From: Rhypophila decipiens
Lineage: Eukaryota; Ascomycota; Sordariomycetes; Sordariales; Naviculisporaceae
Direction: 5' to 3'
Length of the DNA: 64,000 nt
Assembly: GCA_033297075.1 (NCBI GenBank)
Contig: MU858230.1
Location: 1-64,000 of the forward strand
The notes under the pieces were generated by a model that was given only the letters and a program-made list of their open reading frames with translations, was not told where the DNA came from and did no database searches. Positions 46,582 to 56,699 of this stretch are shown in pieces. The first letter of the stretch is position 1; each line of letters starts with the position of its first letter. The position numbers were made by a program, and so were the translations under genes.

Positions 46582-47294
46582 GTGCGTCTCGGATGAGTGA
46601 GTTGGCTATATGGAGAGGAAACGATTCACTTTAGGATAATTGCCGTCTAGACTAAGACACCAGGTTTCTGGTCGTAACAGATGGACACCTATTTACTTCA
46701 AGGATACCGTATACTTACACGACATGCGCAGCAAGACAAGCAGCGCCAAGTATCCAGACCAACAATAAGAGCGAAGACTGTACAGTCAACATCGAGGATT
46801 ATTGGTACCGACCGACGCCTCTATGCATACAAAGCTAATACCGTAATCGCAAAGTCAATAATTCTGTCGAACGTTGAATAATCCGCCATCCCCGCTCCTT
46901 CTCCAAGAACACGGCTTGCTGAATCCAAACCGACAACATTTACCGCAGACAGTGGATCGCCAAGATGACCTCGGCTTCAGCCGACAATACGTTCATATCC
47001 CGACGGTTGCAGCGGGATCGACAGCTACTTGTAGTTTCCCCGCAAAACAGAAAGATGCAATATATTACAGTAAAGTGGTGGCCCCCTGGTCAGGTACCAA
47101 CTGCTGTGGCATCACTCAGGTCCTTGATCTGCCGTATCTGTCATGACGACGCCTGTATATTATGTCCTGGTCCCTATAAAACTTCCGAGCCCCCTTCTCG
47201 GGGACGGCACTTGTTGTATGCCACAGATTCCTCCCAGTAGGTGTTGCTTCGTGTAAGCTCCTGAACATTAGTCGAGGTGATCGAGTGAAGCAAA
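46582..47294. other. Intergenic
   Basis: 713 bp between two plus-strand genes; no gene seen. The promoter of the next gene lies at its right end. Confidence 0.5.
47175..47180 (+). promoter_or_regulatory. Probable TATA box of the SnoaL-repeat gene
   Basis: TATAAA, 120 bp upstream of the ATG at 47295, in an otherwise unremarkable promoter. Confidence 0.5.
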
Positions 47295-49718
47295 ATGAGG
47301 CTATTTTCGGTGTTGACGGCAACGGTGCTCCTCGTCACCAGGGCCTCTGCCCAGAGCCCGGTGACGATCGAGTCCTTGACCGAGGATCTTGCCCGTCTCG
47401 AGTCGGTCCGTGAGATCAAAAATGTGCAGAGAACATTTGCCCAGCTCGCCCACTATGGACGGTTTCAGCTGATGGCGTCCTTCTTCGCCGACAATGGAAG
47501 TCTTCGCTGGGGCGCCGGGACAGGTGCCAACATTCTGGACGACAGCGACGCTGCTGCCATCACCGGGCCCGCTGCCATCGAGACATGGCTCCGCACCGAT
47601 GCCGGAAAGATGGACGGCCTCCAACCCGGGTCGCTGAACACGTGGATCAACGAGCAGCCCGTCATCACCCTCTCGGCTGACGGCAAATCTGCAAAAGGAA
47701 GATGGCACTGCCTTCGCTTCATGGGCGATGGAAAGGGAAGTTCCCGCATCGAAGGCGGCATCTTTGAGAACCAGTACGCCCTTGTCGGCGAGCGCTGGAA
47801 GATCTCACTCATGCGGTACTATCCCCTCTACGCGGGCAGTTACCGCGATGGTTGGAAAAATGTCGGTGGAAAGGGCCTGCCCGTCATCCCATACCATTAC
47901 ACTCCCGACGAAGCTGGTATTCCCATCCTGAACCAGAAACCATCCGCGGCTCCAGAGGGCAAATCTCTCTCGCCCGAAGAATTGGTCTACCGCATCAGTC
48001 AGCTCAACGAAGAAGATGAAGTGCGCAACCTGGTGCATTCCATGGGATACTACGTCGACCGGAGAATGTGGGACGACGTGATCGACCTCTTTACGCCAAA
48101 CGGCACCATATCCGTCGACTCCAACACTTCTCCTCCTGGCGCCTCGGGGCTGCAGTCCGTTCTGAACAGAATGGGACCCGCTGGACTGACTCGAGGCATC
48201 CTGAATGATCATCCCATCTACCAGACCACAGTTGAGCTCGCCCCTGACGGCCTGTCTGCTATTGCACGAGGCCTTGAAATTGGCATGATAGGCGACCATG
48301 CCAACAGGTCTGCACAGTGGCAGTTCTGCACCTTCCGACACACCCTCGTCCGTGACCCAGACACTTCCATCTGGAAGATTCAGAATCTCAACTACTCGCG
48401 TCTCTTGGTTGCTGAATACGCCGCTGGTTGGGCATCGGGAGGAATCTTGCCAGCCAGAGCTAGTCCTCCTACTCCTCCGGCATTTCTTCTCGGCTTCTTG
48501 AACTACTCTTCTTCTGTTCCGCGCCGTCCCGAGTCTTGGAGTCCGCTACTCCGCGAGGGAGTCCACCCGACAAGCGAGCTTCTCCCGGACCTTGCCCGCC
48601 GCCTATTGCGCTCCTCCTCATTCGACGAGACTGAAAATCTCAGTTCAGCCTATGGCTTCTACATAGACGACGTCCGCTGCTCACTGTTCGGCGACCTGCA
48701 TGCCCAAAAGGGCTTCAAAGCATCACCTGGGATAGGATGGTACCGCTCTCCCTCGCGAATCACCACAGCCTGCGCAGCCCGCTACGGGCCTAACACGGCC
48801 TCTCTAAACCCTGCCCCCAGAGGCTCAATCCCTTTCCACTGGAGAATCCAGCTCGTCGTCTTGACCAGCCATGACGGACGCTCCAGCACTCTACGAGGCA
48901 GAAACCTCCAGACCGGCACCGGGTTGAACAGCACAAGTGGCTTCTCCGGACTGGCCGGCTTCAACGGGGGCATCTACCACGACCAAATGGTCCTGGAAGA
49001 GCACGAGGGCAAGACTCGCCGCAAGATCTGGAGTCTGACCATTGACGAGTTTTACTGGAACAGTGCCAGCTGGGGCACCGGCTGGGCGAATGTCGATCGT
49101 GCTTCCTCTTTGTCTCCATTGATCAAACGCCGCAGTGCAATGGAAAAGAGACAGGCCTCGGGAAGTCTCGAGAATTTCCCACCAGACGTCTCCATCAAAG
49201 ACCCCCTCTTTGGCACTCGGTACCAGGGCTTCATGGGCGGACCGCCGCCTTCTGTCTCGTGGCCCAATATCCTCCCAATGTACTGGGAATACCGCAACCC
49301 TGTGTCCGGACGGGTGCCATCAGGGGGCACATACTGGGGCCCGGGCTGTGTGCCTTGCCGGGTCAAGCCTGATTGGTTTCTCACCAACAATGGATATGAA
49401 GAGCCCGCTACTGGTCCGACGCTGATCAGCGTCAACGCAACGATTGCGAAAGGTGATGGTGAGATTGGCGACGTGGTAGTCGTCACTGCCAAGCTGAGTG
49501 CCGGGCCGGAGGAGACCATCTGGGGCTATGTCGAGCTCAGAAAGGGAAACAGGAGCGCAAATCTCATGGGCGAGGTCTTGTTGGACAATGAGGGCTTTGC
49601 GTCTTTCACCGTGCCCAAGGGGGATTTGAAGGCTGGCCAGGTGAGTCAGTTGGTGGTTTATTATGCGGGCAATGATCGAGTTAAGCCGGGTCGGGGCGCT
49701 GTCGATGTGCTTGTTTAA
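47295..49718 (+). CDS. Secreted protein with three SnoaL-like units and an Ig-like C-terminal domain, 807 aa
   Basis: Function unknown; probably extracellular. Seen: signal peptide MRLFSVLTATVLLVTRASA. Unit 1 (about 27-180): LESVREIKNVQRTFAQLAHYGRFQLMASFFADNGSLRWG ... WKISLMRYYPLYAGSY. Unit 2 (about 228-380): ISQLNEEDEVRNLVHSMGYYVDRRMWDDVIDLFTPNGTISVD ... WKIQNLNYSRLL. Unit 3 (about 440-610): a more diverged copy (AYGFYIDDVRCSLFGDLHA ... WSLTIDEFYWNSASWG). Such 'helix, D-x-F, strand' units are typical of the SnoaL/NTF2-like fold, which includes isomerases, cyclases and lyases. A stretch with GPGCVPCRVKPDWF leads to a final beta-rich region (about 705-807, ISVNATIAKGDGEIGDVVVVTAKLSAG ... VVYYAGNDRVKPG) resembling bacterial-type Ig-like repeats. 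Single exon of 2.4 kb, unusual beside intron-rich neighbours. Possible N-glycosylation sites are present. An enzymatic role (hydratase/isomerase) is only possible, not shown. Confidence 0.8.
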   Translation: MRLFSVLTATVLLVTRASAQSPVTIESLTEDLARLESVREIKNVQRTFAQLAHYGRFQLMASFFADNGSLRWGAGTGANILDDSDAAAITGPAAIETWLRTDAGKMDGLQPGSLNTWINEQPVITLSADGKSAKGRWHCLRFMGDGKGSSRIEGGIFENQYALVGERWKISLMRYYPLYAGSYRDGWKNVGGKGLPVIPYHYTPDEAGIPILNQKPSAAPEGKSLSPEELVYRISQLNEEDEVRNLVHSMGYYVDRRMWDDVIDLFTPNGTISVDSNTSPPGASGLQSVLNRMGPAGLTRGILNDHPIYQTTVELAPDGLSAIARGLEIGMIGDHANRSAQWQFCTFRHTLVRDPDTSIWKIQNLNYSRLLVAEYAAGWASGGILPARASPPTPPAFLLGFLNYSSSVPRRPESWSPLLREGVHPTSELLPDLARRLLRSSSFDETENLSSAYGFYIDDVRCSLFGDLHAQKGFKASPGIGWYRSPSRITTACAARYGPNTASLNPAPRGSIPFHWRIQLVVLTSHDGRSSTLRGRNLQTGTGLNSTSGFSGLAGFNGGIYHDQMVLEEHEGKTRRKIWSLTIDEFYWNSASWGTGWANVDRASSLSPLIKRRSAMEKRQASGSLENFPPDVSIKDPLFGTRYQGFMGGPPPSVSWPNILPMYWEYRNPVSGRVPSGGTYWGPGCVPCRVKPDWFLTNNGYEEPATGPTLISVNATIAKGDGEIGDVVVVTAKLSAGPEETIWGYVELRKGNRSANLMGEVLLDNEGFASFTVPKGDLKAGQVSQLVVYYAGNDRVKPGRGAVDVLV

Positions 49719-50185
49719 ATATTTAGCACGGTGTGATTTGATAGCACTGACGTTGGAGCTAAAGCCGAGCAACAAAGGATGATACTATGCGAAAGTAGTT
49801 GGAAGAGTTGAGTCGGGCTCACATTTTATTGGCCCATTATGAAGGAAGACAGCTTATGCTTTCTGCCCAATTTAACGCCGAGTTAACTCTTTTAGTGTAT
49901 TTCACCTTTCAAGTCTGGAGGTTCTCCAGACTACGGTACTACGTCTGAATGTGGGTTGATATTGACTCGGAGGATGGTCCGTGGACCTTGCTTGTGCAAA
50001 AGAACACAAAATTACATCAATAACAATTAAAGGTACCTGTAACCTGTATCAACGCCACAGGCTATCCCTGACACTACCCGTTGTTATGACTTTCTTGTTC
50101 CGTCTAGCTCAGACCCCACTCTTCCTTCGTGATGGAGGTTACGGTAACGGCTTTGCCCTATGGTCAGGGGTTAGTGAGTGATTCT
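49719..50185. other. Intergenic
   Basis: About 470 bp of convergent 3' region; no gene seen. Confidence 0.5.
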
Positions 50186-50521
50186 TCAAGTTTCCCATTG
50201 TATCGCGTCGAGTGTAAAGACATATGAATCAAAGGAAGCACCGTGGGAAAGAAAGGAGAGACAGACCTCACGCGTTACCCGCGAATTCGAGTCCAACTTC
50301 TCCATGGCCAGGACCATAATGAGTAGCATGTGCTGTTCTAGCAGTTCAGGGGAGTCAATGTTGTTGGTAAAGTCGATGACGAGGTCTATCCTGCCGCTTT
50401 CGGGGTCGACCACGTTCCGGGCCTCGGCACCGGCCCGTCTGATGGGAGCCTCGAGGCTGATCTCGGTTGGAGTGGTCGATCGGGGTGGGCTGGCGTGGCC
50501 GAGGCTGGTTTGTTTTGCCAT
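50186..50521 (-). CDS. Hypothetical protein, about 111 aa (gene model uncertain)
   Basis: Unknown. Seen: ATG at 50521 and an open frame to 50186. Residues 1-35 are polar (MAKQTSLGHASPPRSTTPT), then RRAGAEARNVVDPESGRIDLVIDFTNNIDSPELLEQHMLLIMVLAMEKLDSNSR, which looks like a structured strand-helix unit. A GTGAGG just after VTR could be a splice donor, so the real C-terminus may lie in a downstream exon. No signal peptide or known motif. Confidence 0.45.
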   Translation of the reverse strand: MAKQTSLGHASPPRSTTPTEISLEAPIRRAGAEARNVVDPESGRIDLVIDFTNNIDSPELLEQHMLLIMVLAMEKLDSNSRVTREVCLSFLSHGASFDSYVFTLDAIQWET

Positions 50522-51146
50522 GGCTGCTTTTTTTTGGTCGCTTGTAATCCAGGTAAGGCCCAGCAAGAATATGTGGTCAAAAGTTGAGAGAGGTCCTGTT
50601 GAAATTGGGTTGCTGCTGTGGAATAGACCAAGAGTTTAAAATGAAAAACTTGAGATGGGAGCCCACTTGAGGACACTACAGTGAACATCTCTTTTATCTA
50701 TATTATCGATGTTGGCTGGATGCATCAGTCACATTACCGGAAAGTTTGACCGTTCATTCCCCTGCCATTCGTGGCAACAAACTCCATTGCCCGCTTGCTT
50801 CAGTCCCGACAAACAGTTTTACTACAGACTAAAGCTCATGGTTATCCGACGCCTCCAATCAAGCACCGGAGGACATGCGTCATGGAAAGCGTGAATGGGA
50901 TCACTGGGAAGCGAAAAGGTGACTAGAGGTTGAAATCTCAACGTACGGGACCAAAATGGAATATCACCGCAAGGCATAAATGCATCATCTGGCTATGAGT
51001 TTGCGTGCATGATACAGGAGATGCAAGCATGGCAGTATTATGGCTATGAATATCACTTGTACTGTGGTTGGGCAACTTGAACAAGAACGGTCAAAGAGAA
51101 ATCAAGGATGGAAACTTTCATGTTCTCAGTTATAATGGCAGACCTA
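50522..51146. other. Intergenic
   Basis: 625 bp; no gene seen. Confidence 0.5.
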
Positions 51147-51878
51147 CTAGACCTCTGTTTCCGAGATTTCAATAGGAAAGTAAATCTCTGTTCCCTCCGG
51201 CTGGATGCATTCCACATGAGAACCACCCTTGTCGACACATTCGACGTCTAGCCACTCAAAGTTGGACGCTGTAAATTGAATGCTGAAAAAGGAATATGAT
51301 CAGCTAGCTGCCCTTATATTTCTAGACAAAACTCTGTGGTCATGACTGAACTGTCTCCCCAGTAGCAAGAATCACATATCAGCGATAGGAAATTGAAGCA
51401 CTCACCCCTTACCAGTCGGTGTCCCGGCCTGATTGCCACCTTCAACATCACAGACCCACTTCTCATCAACAGTCAGATGGTTCAAAGTAGCATCATATCG
51501 AAACCTGGCACTCATCCTAGCGTCTCTCGACTCCATGAAGCAATCGTACCACTTGTACGGGTCGGCCCCTATGGCGTTGGGCGTCAGGGCAATGTCGTAG
51601 GCTGAACATTGCGCGTCGATCTGTATGGCCGCGTTGAAGAGTTGGAAAGAGACGGACGAGTTCTCGCGCTCAAAAGGGCTGCCCTTGAAGATTGATACCG
51701 AGGTGATGGTTAGGTTCTGGAGAGCCGAGGATCGGGTGATGCAGTCCGAGTCCGTCGTTTGTGAAGCTTTGATATCATGGTTGGACACGTCGAGTTGTGG
51801 GATAGACGTGGGCGAGGCAGTGGCTACGCCGAGGAAGAGATATGTGATGACAGCGAGTACAGAGGTGATCATATTCAT
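51147..51878 (-). CDS. Secreted six-cysteine protein, 202 aa
   Basis: Function unknown; a secreted, effector-like candidate. Seen: exons 51878-51406 and 51282-51147 around a 123-bp intron (GTGAGT ... TTTTTCAG), longer than most here. Signal peptide MNMITSVLAVITYLFLGVATA. The mature part has six cysteines (C46, C91, C113, C143, C173, C183), enough for three disulfides; two of them lie in the second exon, which supports the splice. N-glycosylation sequons are at N55 and N73. The sequence alternates strands (SVSFQLFNAAIQIDAQC, YDCFMESRDARMSARFRYD), suggesting a small beta-rich fold; there are no catalytic motifs. Confidence 0.75.
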
Positions 51879-52466
51879 GGCTGCAGTGGTCCACTACTCT
51901 CAACTCAAGTGCGTTTTTGCTAACTTCCTTGGATCGGCTTGAAGTCTTGACAGCATTGAGATGCGTAACCATGACAGACGAGGAGAAGAGCTGCTTGATT
52001 GCAATTGGGATTGGAGGAATGACCAGTTTAACCGACCTCGATGACGGGAGATGAATACCGAAGTTGATACTACATACGATACTGCGCGATTGAGATGGGT
52101 TACATCTGGATGAATCCGACTGCCGGCTGCCGGCTGTACAAGGACTCGGGGAGATCACTCGGTATTACTGCACACGAAGAATCATGTAACGCAAGGGTAT
52201 TAATTGGGTAAACTAAAACAATCGCATGCTGAGTGTGACAAAGTGCAATGCGCCGTAGTGGGTATATCATTATCTCATGTCCGTCCCGATCGCCATAACC
52301 AGCCATTATTAATGACTTTTAAAAAGCAAACATCGCGCCCCGTATCCGACAAACTTCTCCCATTAGTCCAGGTTGGTATCATTGCCACTGTCCAAAGCGG
52401 GCTTTCCAATGCTGCAGCATGTCCGCAGTAATGAGACGGTCATGGCTGGTTCGCCGAGGGAACCGT
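51879..52466. other. Intergenic
   Basis: 588 bp between two minus-strand genes; no gene seen. Confidence 0.5.
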
Positions 52467-52964
52467 TTAGACGTGGGCAGTTGTTCGGGGACCGGCACGG
52501 TAGACGAGATGCCACGAGTAGAGGACGTTGAACAAGAGGAGGAAGCTAAGAGGATATCTATGTTAGCAACCGAGTCGATAGACGCAAGGAACAGGGTGTA
52601 CTCACAAAGCAATGTAGCTGAAGGCTTCGACCGTCTTGCCCAAGCTGCTGCTGCTGTTCGTGTAGTCGATGGTAGTAAAGACCACAGCCACCAGCCACAG
52701 GTACGAGAAGATGAGGTTGAAGAGGAGGATGTAGCCGTGGTAGGTGCCCAGGAAGAAAGCAACGAGGAAGAAGGCGACGGTCAGGACCGAGATGACTTCG
52801 AGGTAGACGAGATGGTCGCCGATGTACGAGTACTGCCCGTTGACGAGTGAGATGAAGTAGGACACAATGCCCATGACGATGACGGCCGAGATCCAGATCA
52901 GGATGTTGGTCGCCATGAAGAGGGGCGAGAGCCCGGCGACGCGATCACCAGTTCTGTGAACCAT
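52467..52964 (-). CDS. MARVEL-like four-helix membrane protein, 145 aa
   Basis: Predicted integral membrane protein of the MARVEL/tetra-span type; fungal members act in membrane apposition, secretion or eisosomes (Nce102-like). Seen: exons 52964-52606 and 52545-52467 (60-bp intron). Four hydrophobic segments: about 14-40 (SPLFMATNILIWISAVIVMGIVSYF), 49-72 (HLVYLEVISVLTVAFFLVAFFLG), 77-97 (ILLFNLIFSYLWLVAVVFTTI) and 113-130, the last completed by the second exon (AFFLLLFNVLYSW). The short C-terminal tail is basic. The length is typical. Which MARVEL subgroup cannot be told by eye. Confidence 0.8.
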
Positions 52965-54733
52965 TGCGACGGTTTGCTTGTTATCTCTGTGGATAGGTTG
53001 GTGCTGGGTGGGCTTCGACTACGAAGGCACACAAAGGCTTTGTTGTGGCTTTGAAGTTGTTGATGTGGGCAAGGGAAGAAGCGAAGAGTGGCTGGATGGT
53101 GATTCAATGAAACGTGAAAGTGGTTGAGCAGTCACCGACCGTCTACTTATACAAACAACTTGTCCGGTGTGTTCACTGTGTTGTCATCTGATTCCGATTC
53201 TATGACATAGGTCGAACCCGACAGAAAACTTGTAAATGAGTGGGACGGACGCATCACGCTGTGGGCGGCCGAGTGGTGGGCTTGCCGGCGTCGCTTTGTT
53301 TGGATTGGACGACGTCCAAGCAGTGACACACACCAAGCCAACATTTTTTTATTTGCTGCCATTTTTTTCAACTTCATGTGACAAATCGGATGAGGGATCG
53401 ATCTTCATTCCTTGGCACAGCAGTTGGCAGACGCAAGTCCGGATATTGGTCCATGTTGTTGCTGTCCCGCGTGATGCTTCCTGGTCGGTGAACACGCCAA
53501 TAACGGTGAGCCACTGACGGCATCTTTCAGGGCTCCCTAATGCGTGCTTGTTCTGACGTTGGCCAATCTGAAACCTCAAGTCAGGGCTGGCTTGGCTGGG
53601 AAGCGGAATGCAAGAGCAAACATCCTTGGCAATGAGAGTCAAGGCTCAGATGTGCGAGATGGGCTTGGGATGGTTGTGATTGTGATGGCGGCAAGGGTGC
53701 CAATGGGTCGGGCTGTTGTGAAACCGTCACCTGCCCTGGGCTACGTCATTCTGCAGCGCTAATCAATGCTGACACACTCCACTGAGGGCCACCCATTCAC
53801 GCGATTGGACAGCGCTGTCAAAATGCCCGGCTTTCGGCATCTGGTCTTGGCGGAGGAAACGGTCCGACGCTTTGCCGTTCAGACGCCCTGCCAACGCCCC
53901 TGTCAAAGTCAACAAACAATCGAGAGCAACTGCTATGATGAACAATGTCCCTATTCAACGTGTAGATTCAAGTGTGCAAGTAGAGCCGTTATCTGAAATT
54001 GTGCAAAAATTCAATATCTCAGATTCGCGAATAAAAACCTGCTGCCTGATGAGTAGCTCGAGCATGCCCTTTGCTTTTATGCAACACTCCCATCGTAATA
54101 CTGCCTGTCAGGACAAGCGTTTTAACTCTAGATGAAATAGATCTGTACCATTACTGGCCACTAGTTGAGGGCCTAATCTTCAGAGATGTTAGTTGTCCGA
54201 TATTGAGGCTCGTCCCAGATGGTTAAGCTTTCCTTCAAGCCAAACCTTGCCACGTACGGAAACCCAGGCAGCCCATGTCATCTTAACATCTTGTTTTCAA
54301 GCGTCGATGTGATAAGGAGTTGCACTGAGGTCTTTACAAACACACAAATGGTAGAGATCGTGGGCTGAATTGAAACGATTCGGATTCCGAAGCATTGGGC
54401 ATCCCGACGACGGCATAGGTTTTTACACTTCATAACTCTACCCGCCAACACACAAAGCCTGACAGTGACACAAGTTAACCAACAGCACCGTCTTCTTGTA
54501 AATATCACCAACGGGACCAAGACATGAGTTGCCTTGGTAGTGTCATCAAAGGGACGTTTACATATTTAAACCCAGGCTTTCGTGACTGTGAAAACCAGCC
54601 CCCCATTTCGACACCACGCCCCAGAACAACATACAGAAACATTCACTCGGAACCAAGATCTTGGACTCAATCGCAAAGCATACTGATTTCAGTCGCAAGG
54701 CGCCGCAACGGTCTCGGCTCGGATTTTCTCATC
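52965..54733. other. Intergenic
   Basis: 1.77 kb without a supportable gene; the right end contains the promoter of the first microprotein gene. Confidence 0.5.
54563..54570 (+). promoter_or_regulatory. TATA-like element of microprotein gene 1
   Basis: TATTTAAA, about 165 bp 5' of the ATG at 54734. Its position makes a longer upstream start (open frame reaching 54524) unlikely. Confidence 0.35.
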
Positions 54734-54934
54734 ATGTGGGACTACGAAGAATTTGAATACACCTGCAGCGCGGGTTCCAGCGCCGTCCGTCTGAGGTCGG
54801 ACTGCCACTGGAGACGTAACAACAAGGGTGTGAAGTGCATGAGTGTCAAGGTGCTCAAGTATATATGGGTGCAGAGAGGGGCGTGCCCGGAGGCCGAAGC
54901 TGGTCGTCCTTGCAAAGGCCCGCTAGGTTACTAA
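54734..54934 (+). CDS. Cysteine-containing microprotein 1, 66 aa
   Basis: Function unknown. Seen: starts MWDYEEFEYTC; cysteines at 11, 24, 35, 51 and 60; basic in the middle (CHWRRNNKGVKC) and V/K-rich (MSVKVLKYIWVQ). No signal peptide. The opening 'M-x-x-YEE-x-x-Y-x-C', the Cys spacing and the identical length match the second small gene about 0.7 kb downstream, so the two are paralogues. This layout recalls a widespread, unnamed family of short fungal cysteine proteins (MCxYEE... type), probably metal-binding; that is memory-based, not tested. Confidence 0.65.
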   Translation: MWDYEEFEYTCSAGSSAVRLRSDCHWRRNNKGVKCMSVKVLKYIWVQRGACPEAEAGRPCKGPLGY

Positions 54935-55599
54935 AAACCGGTGCTTCTCTCTTGGTACTCGCGGGGTCAACCCGTACAATGCAGGACATGGTGTACCCTG
55001 AGGGTACCGTTGACAAGGGTTAGGGGGAGCCTCGTACTTCTTGGACCAAGAGGCTGGAAGAAATGGGGTCACTCATATTCCCGGCAGAAAGTTGATCTAT
55101 AATGTCAATTACAAAGTCCTGGCAAACCAAGTCTAAGTGATCCGTGCGTTTGTGATGCCTTTAGTTCAAAGACGAGATGATGCATCAATCCAAGAAATGT
55201 TATGCCTGCTTCGATCTCAACCTTCTTAGCTATAATTGGAATGTTTCTGGGAGCAACATACCCAGACGATCCTGCAATCTGATGTTAACAATTCGAGAGC
55301 AGAAGATAGAGTTCCACGGCCTGCTTTAATCCGCACCAATGGAAAACTGTTCCCTAAGGATCCCTTCGACCAAGCTCGACGTTTCCAGGCGAATCCATCT
55401 CACACCTCGTTTCAAGTAGCGACTGAGCGAGCAAAACATTCAAAGACTTCCCCAAAGGGAATTGGATCACCAACAACAAAAACTTGAAGCTTCTTCTAGC
55501 GAGCAACAATCTTTGAAACATACACCAATCGCCAGCCAAGCGACGATCCGAGTTTTCAGTCCAACATAGCCCACAAAGTCTGCAAGACACCAAACTGAA
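54935..55599. other. Intergenic between the two microprotein genes
   Basis: 665 bp; no gene seen. Confidence 0.5.
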
Positions 55600-55800
55600 A
55601 TGTGCGAGTACGAAGAGCACGTCTACCTCTGTGGCTGCAGCGCCATTCGTCGGTGGGAGGTCTGTCCCGAGGCTCAGGACCACCCCCAGGGCGTGTGTCT
55701 CAACAACAAGCGGATCACCCACGTGTGGAGCACCTTTCAGTACTGTCGTCGATCTAACATGGTTCCGCAGCGTTTCTGCTTCGGTAGAGGAATGCTCTAA
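55600..55800 (+). CDS. Cysteine-containing microprotein 2, 66 aa
   Basis: Function unknown. Seen: starts MCEYEEHVYLCGC; cysteines at 2, 11, 13, 22, 33, 49 and 60; W19 and W43; tail RFCFGRGML. It shares the opening block (YEE-x-x-Y-x-C), Cys11 and Cys60 and the 66-residue length with microprotein 1, and is encoded on the same strand. The internal cysteines are shifted by about two positions (22/24, 33/35, 49/51), as after a two-residue indel near residue 14. Single exon, ATG in context CTGAAATGTG. Probably cytosolic. Confidence 0.7.
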   Translation: MCEYEEHVYLCGCSAIRRWEVCPEAQDHPQGVCLNNKRITHVWSTFQYCRRSNMVPQRFCFGRGML

Positions 55801-56699
55801 CCTGGCATTGGGAGGCTGGGTAGTTTGGCTTTCTGTGACGCTCGGGCGACGATGAAAACAAAGGTGTATGTTAAACTGTTATTTCCCGGTTCCTCCTTGA
55901 AAGATGCTTTGGTTGGCTGTGGCTAATGATTTCTAGAAACTTGGTACCAAATCAGATTCGGATATCGAATAGTCTGCTTATCATTCACTCAGTACTCTTG
56001 ATCGCACTGCCGAGAAACAATATTTACTTGAGAATGAATGCATAGTCAGGGACTGAGGCTCAACTATAGATTTGGGGCCGAGGTTGTTTTCAACCGGCTC
56101 AGCACAACGTCTTTTTCATTCTTCAGTTTCTGCTGCATTTAATCATCAAGATTGCATTTTGCCCTGTCCAGCAGAGATTTACCACTAATGGCAGTGACTG
56201 TGATGCCCTCGAGTAAAGTTGTAGACATATTGAAGGTATATCATGATATAGATCTGATTTCAACTACCACCCAAATCGGGAAATTGGAACTTCACTCCTC
56301 GTCGCATCAGTCAACCCAGTTTGAACTGTGAGCTATCAAGCGTGGCGTCCAATGGGTGACGATCCCGCAGCACCGCGCCACGTCGACGACCTCAAAATCT
56401 GCACCATGTTTTCAGCTTGTCTGCACTTGATGATGCACCTAGGGACGAGTCTGCCTGGCAGGCATATTCATGCGTTGTGAAGTCTCTCTGCCCCGAAAGA
56501 TGATGGGGTGCACAAATGCCCGCGACCCATGTGATGCGGGGTGATGAGGCTCCATTACCGTGACATCTCTTCTCAATTTCCAACACGGGATCGAGACTTT
56601 TATGGTGAGCGACATGTGAAAAGTATCGCGATTTCCATCCAAGCACCTCACAACTAACTACCTGGATCGCTTCAATTACCCGCAAAGGAAGCGGAAAAG
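55801..56699. other. Intergenic
   Basis: About 0.9 kb; no gene seen. Confidence 0.5.

Noticed and set aside
54524..54733. N-terminal extension of microprotein 1 to 54524
   Set aside because: A TATA-like element lies inside it, and the paralogue starts with the same block as the shorter form.
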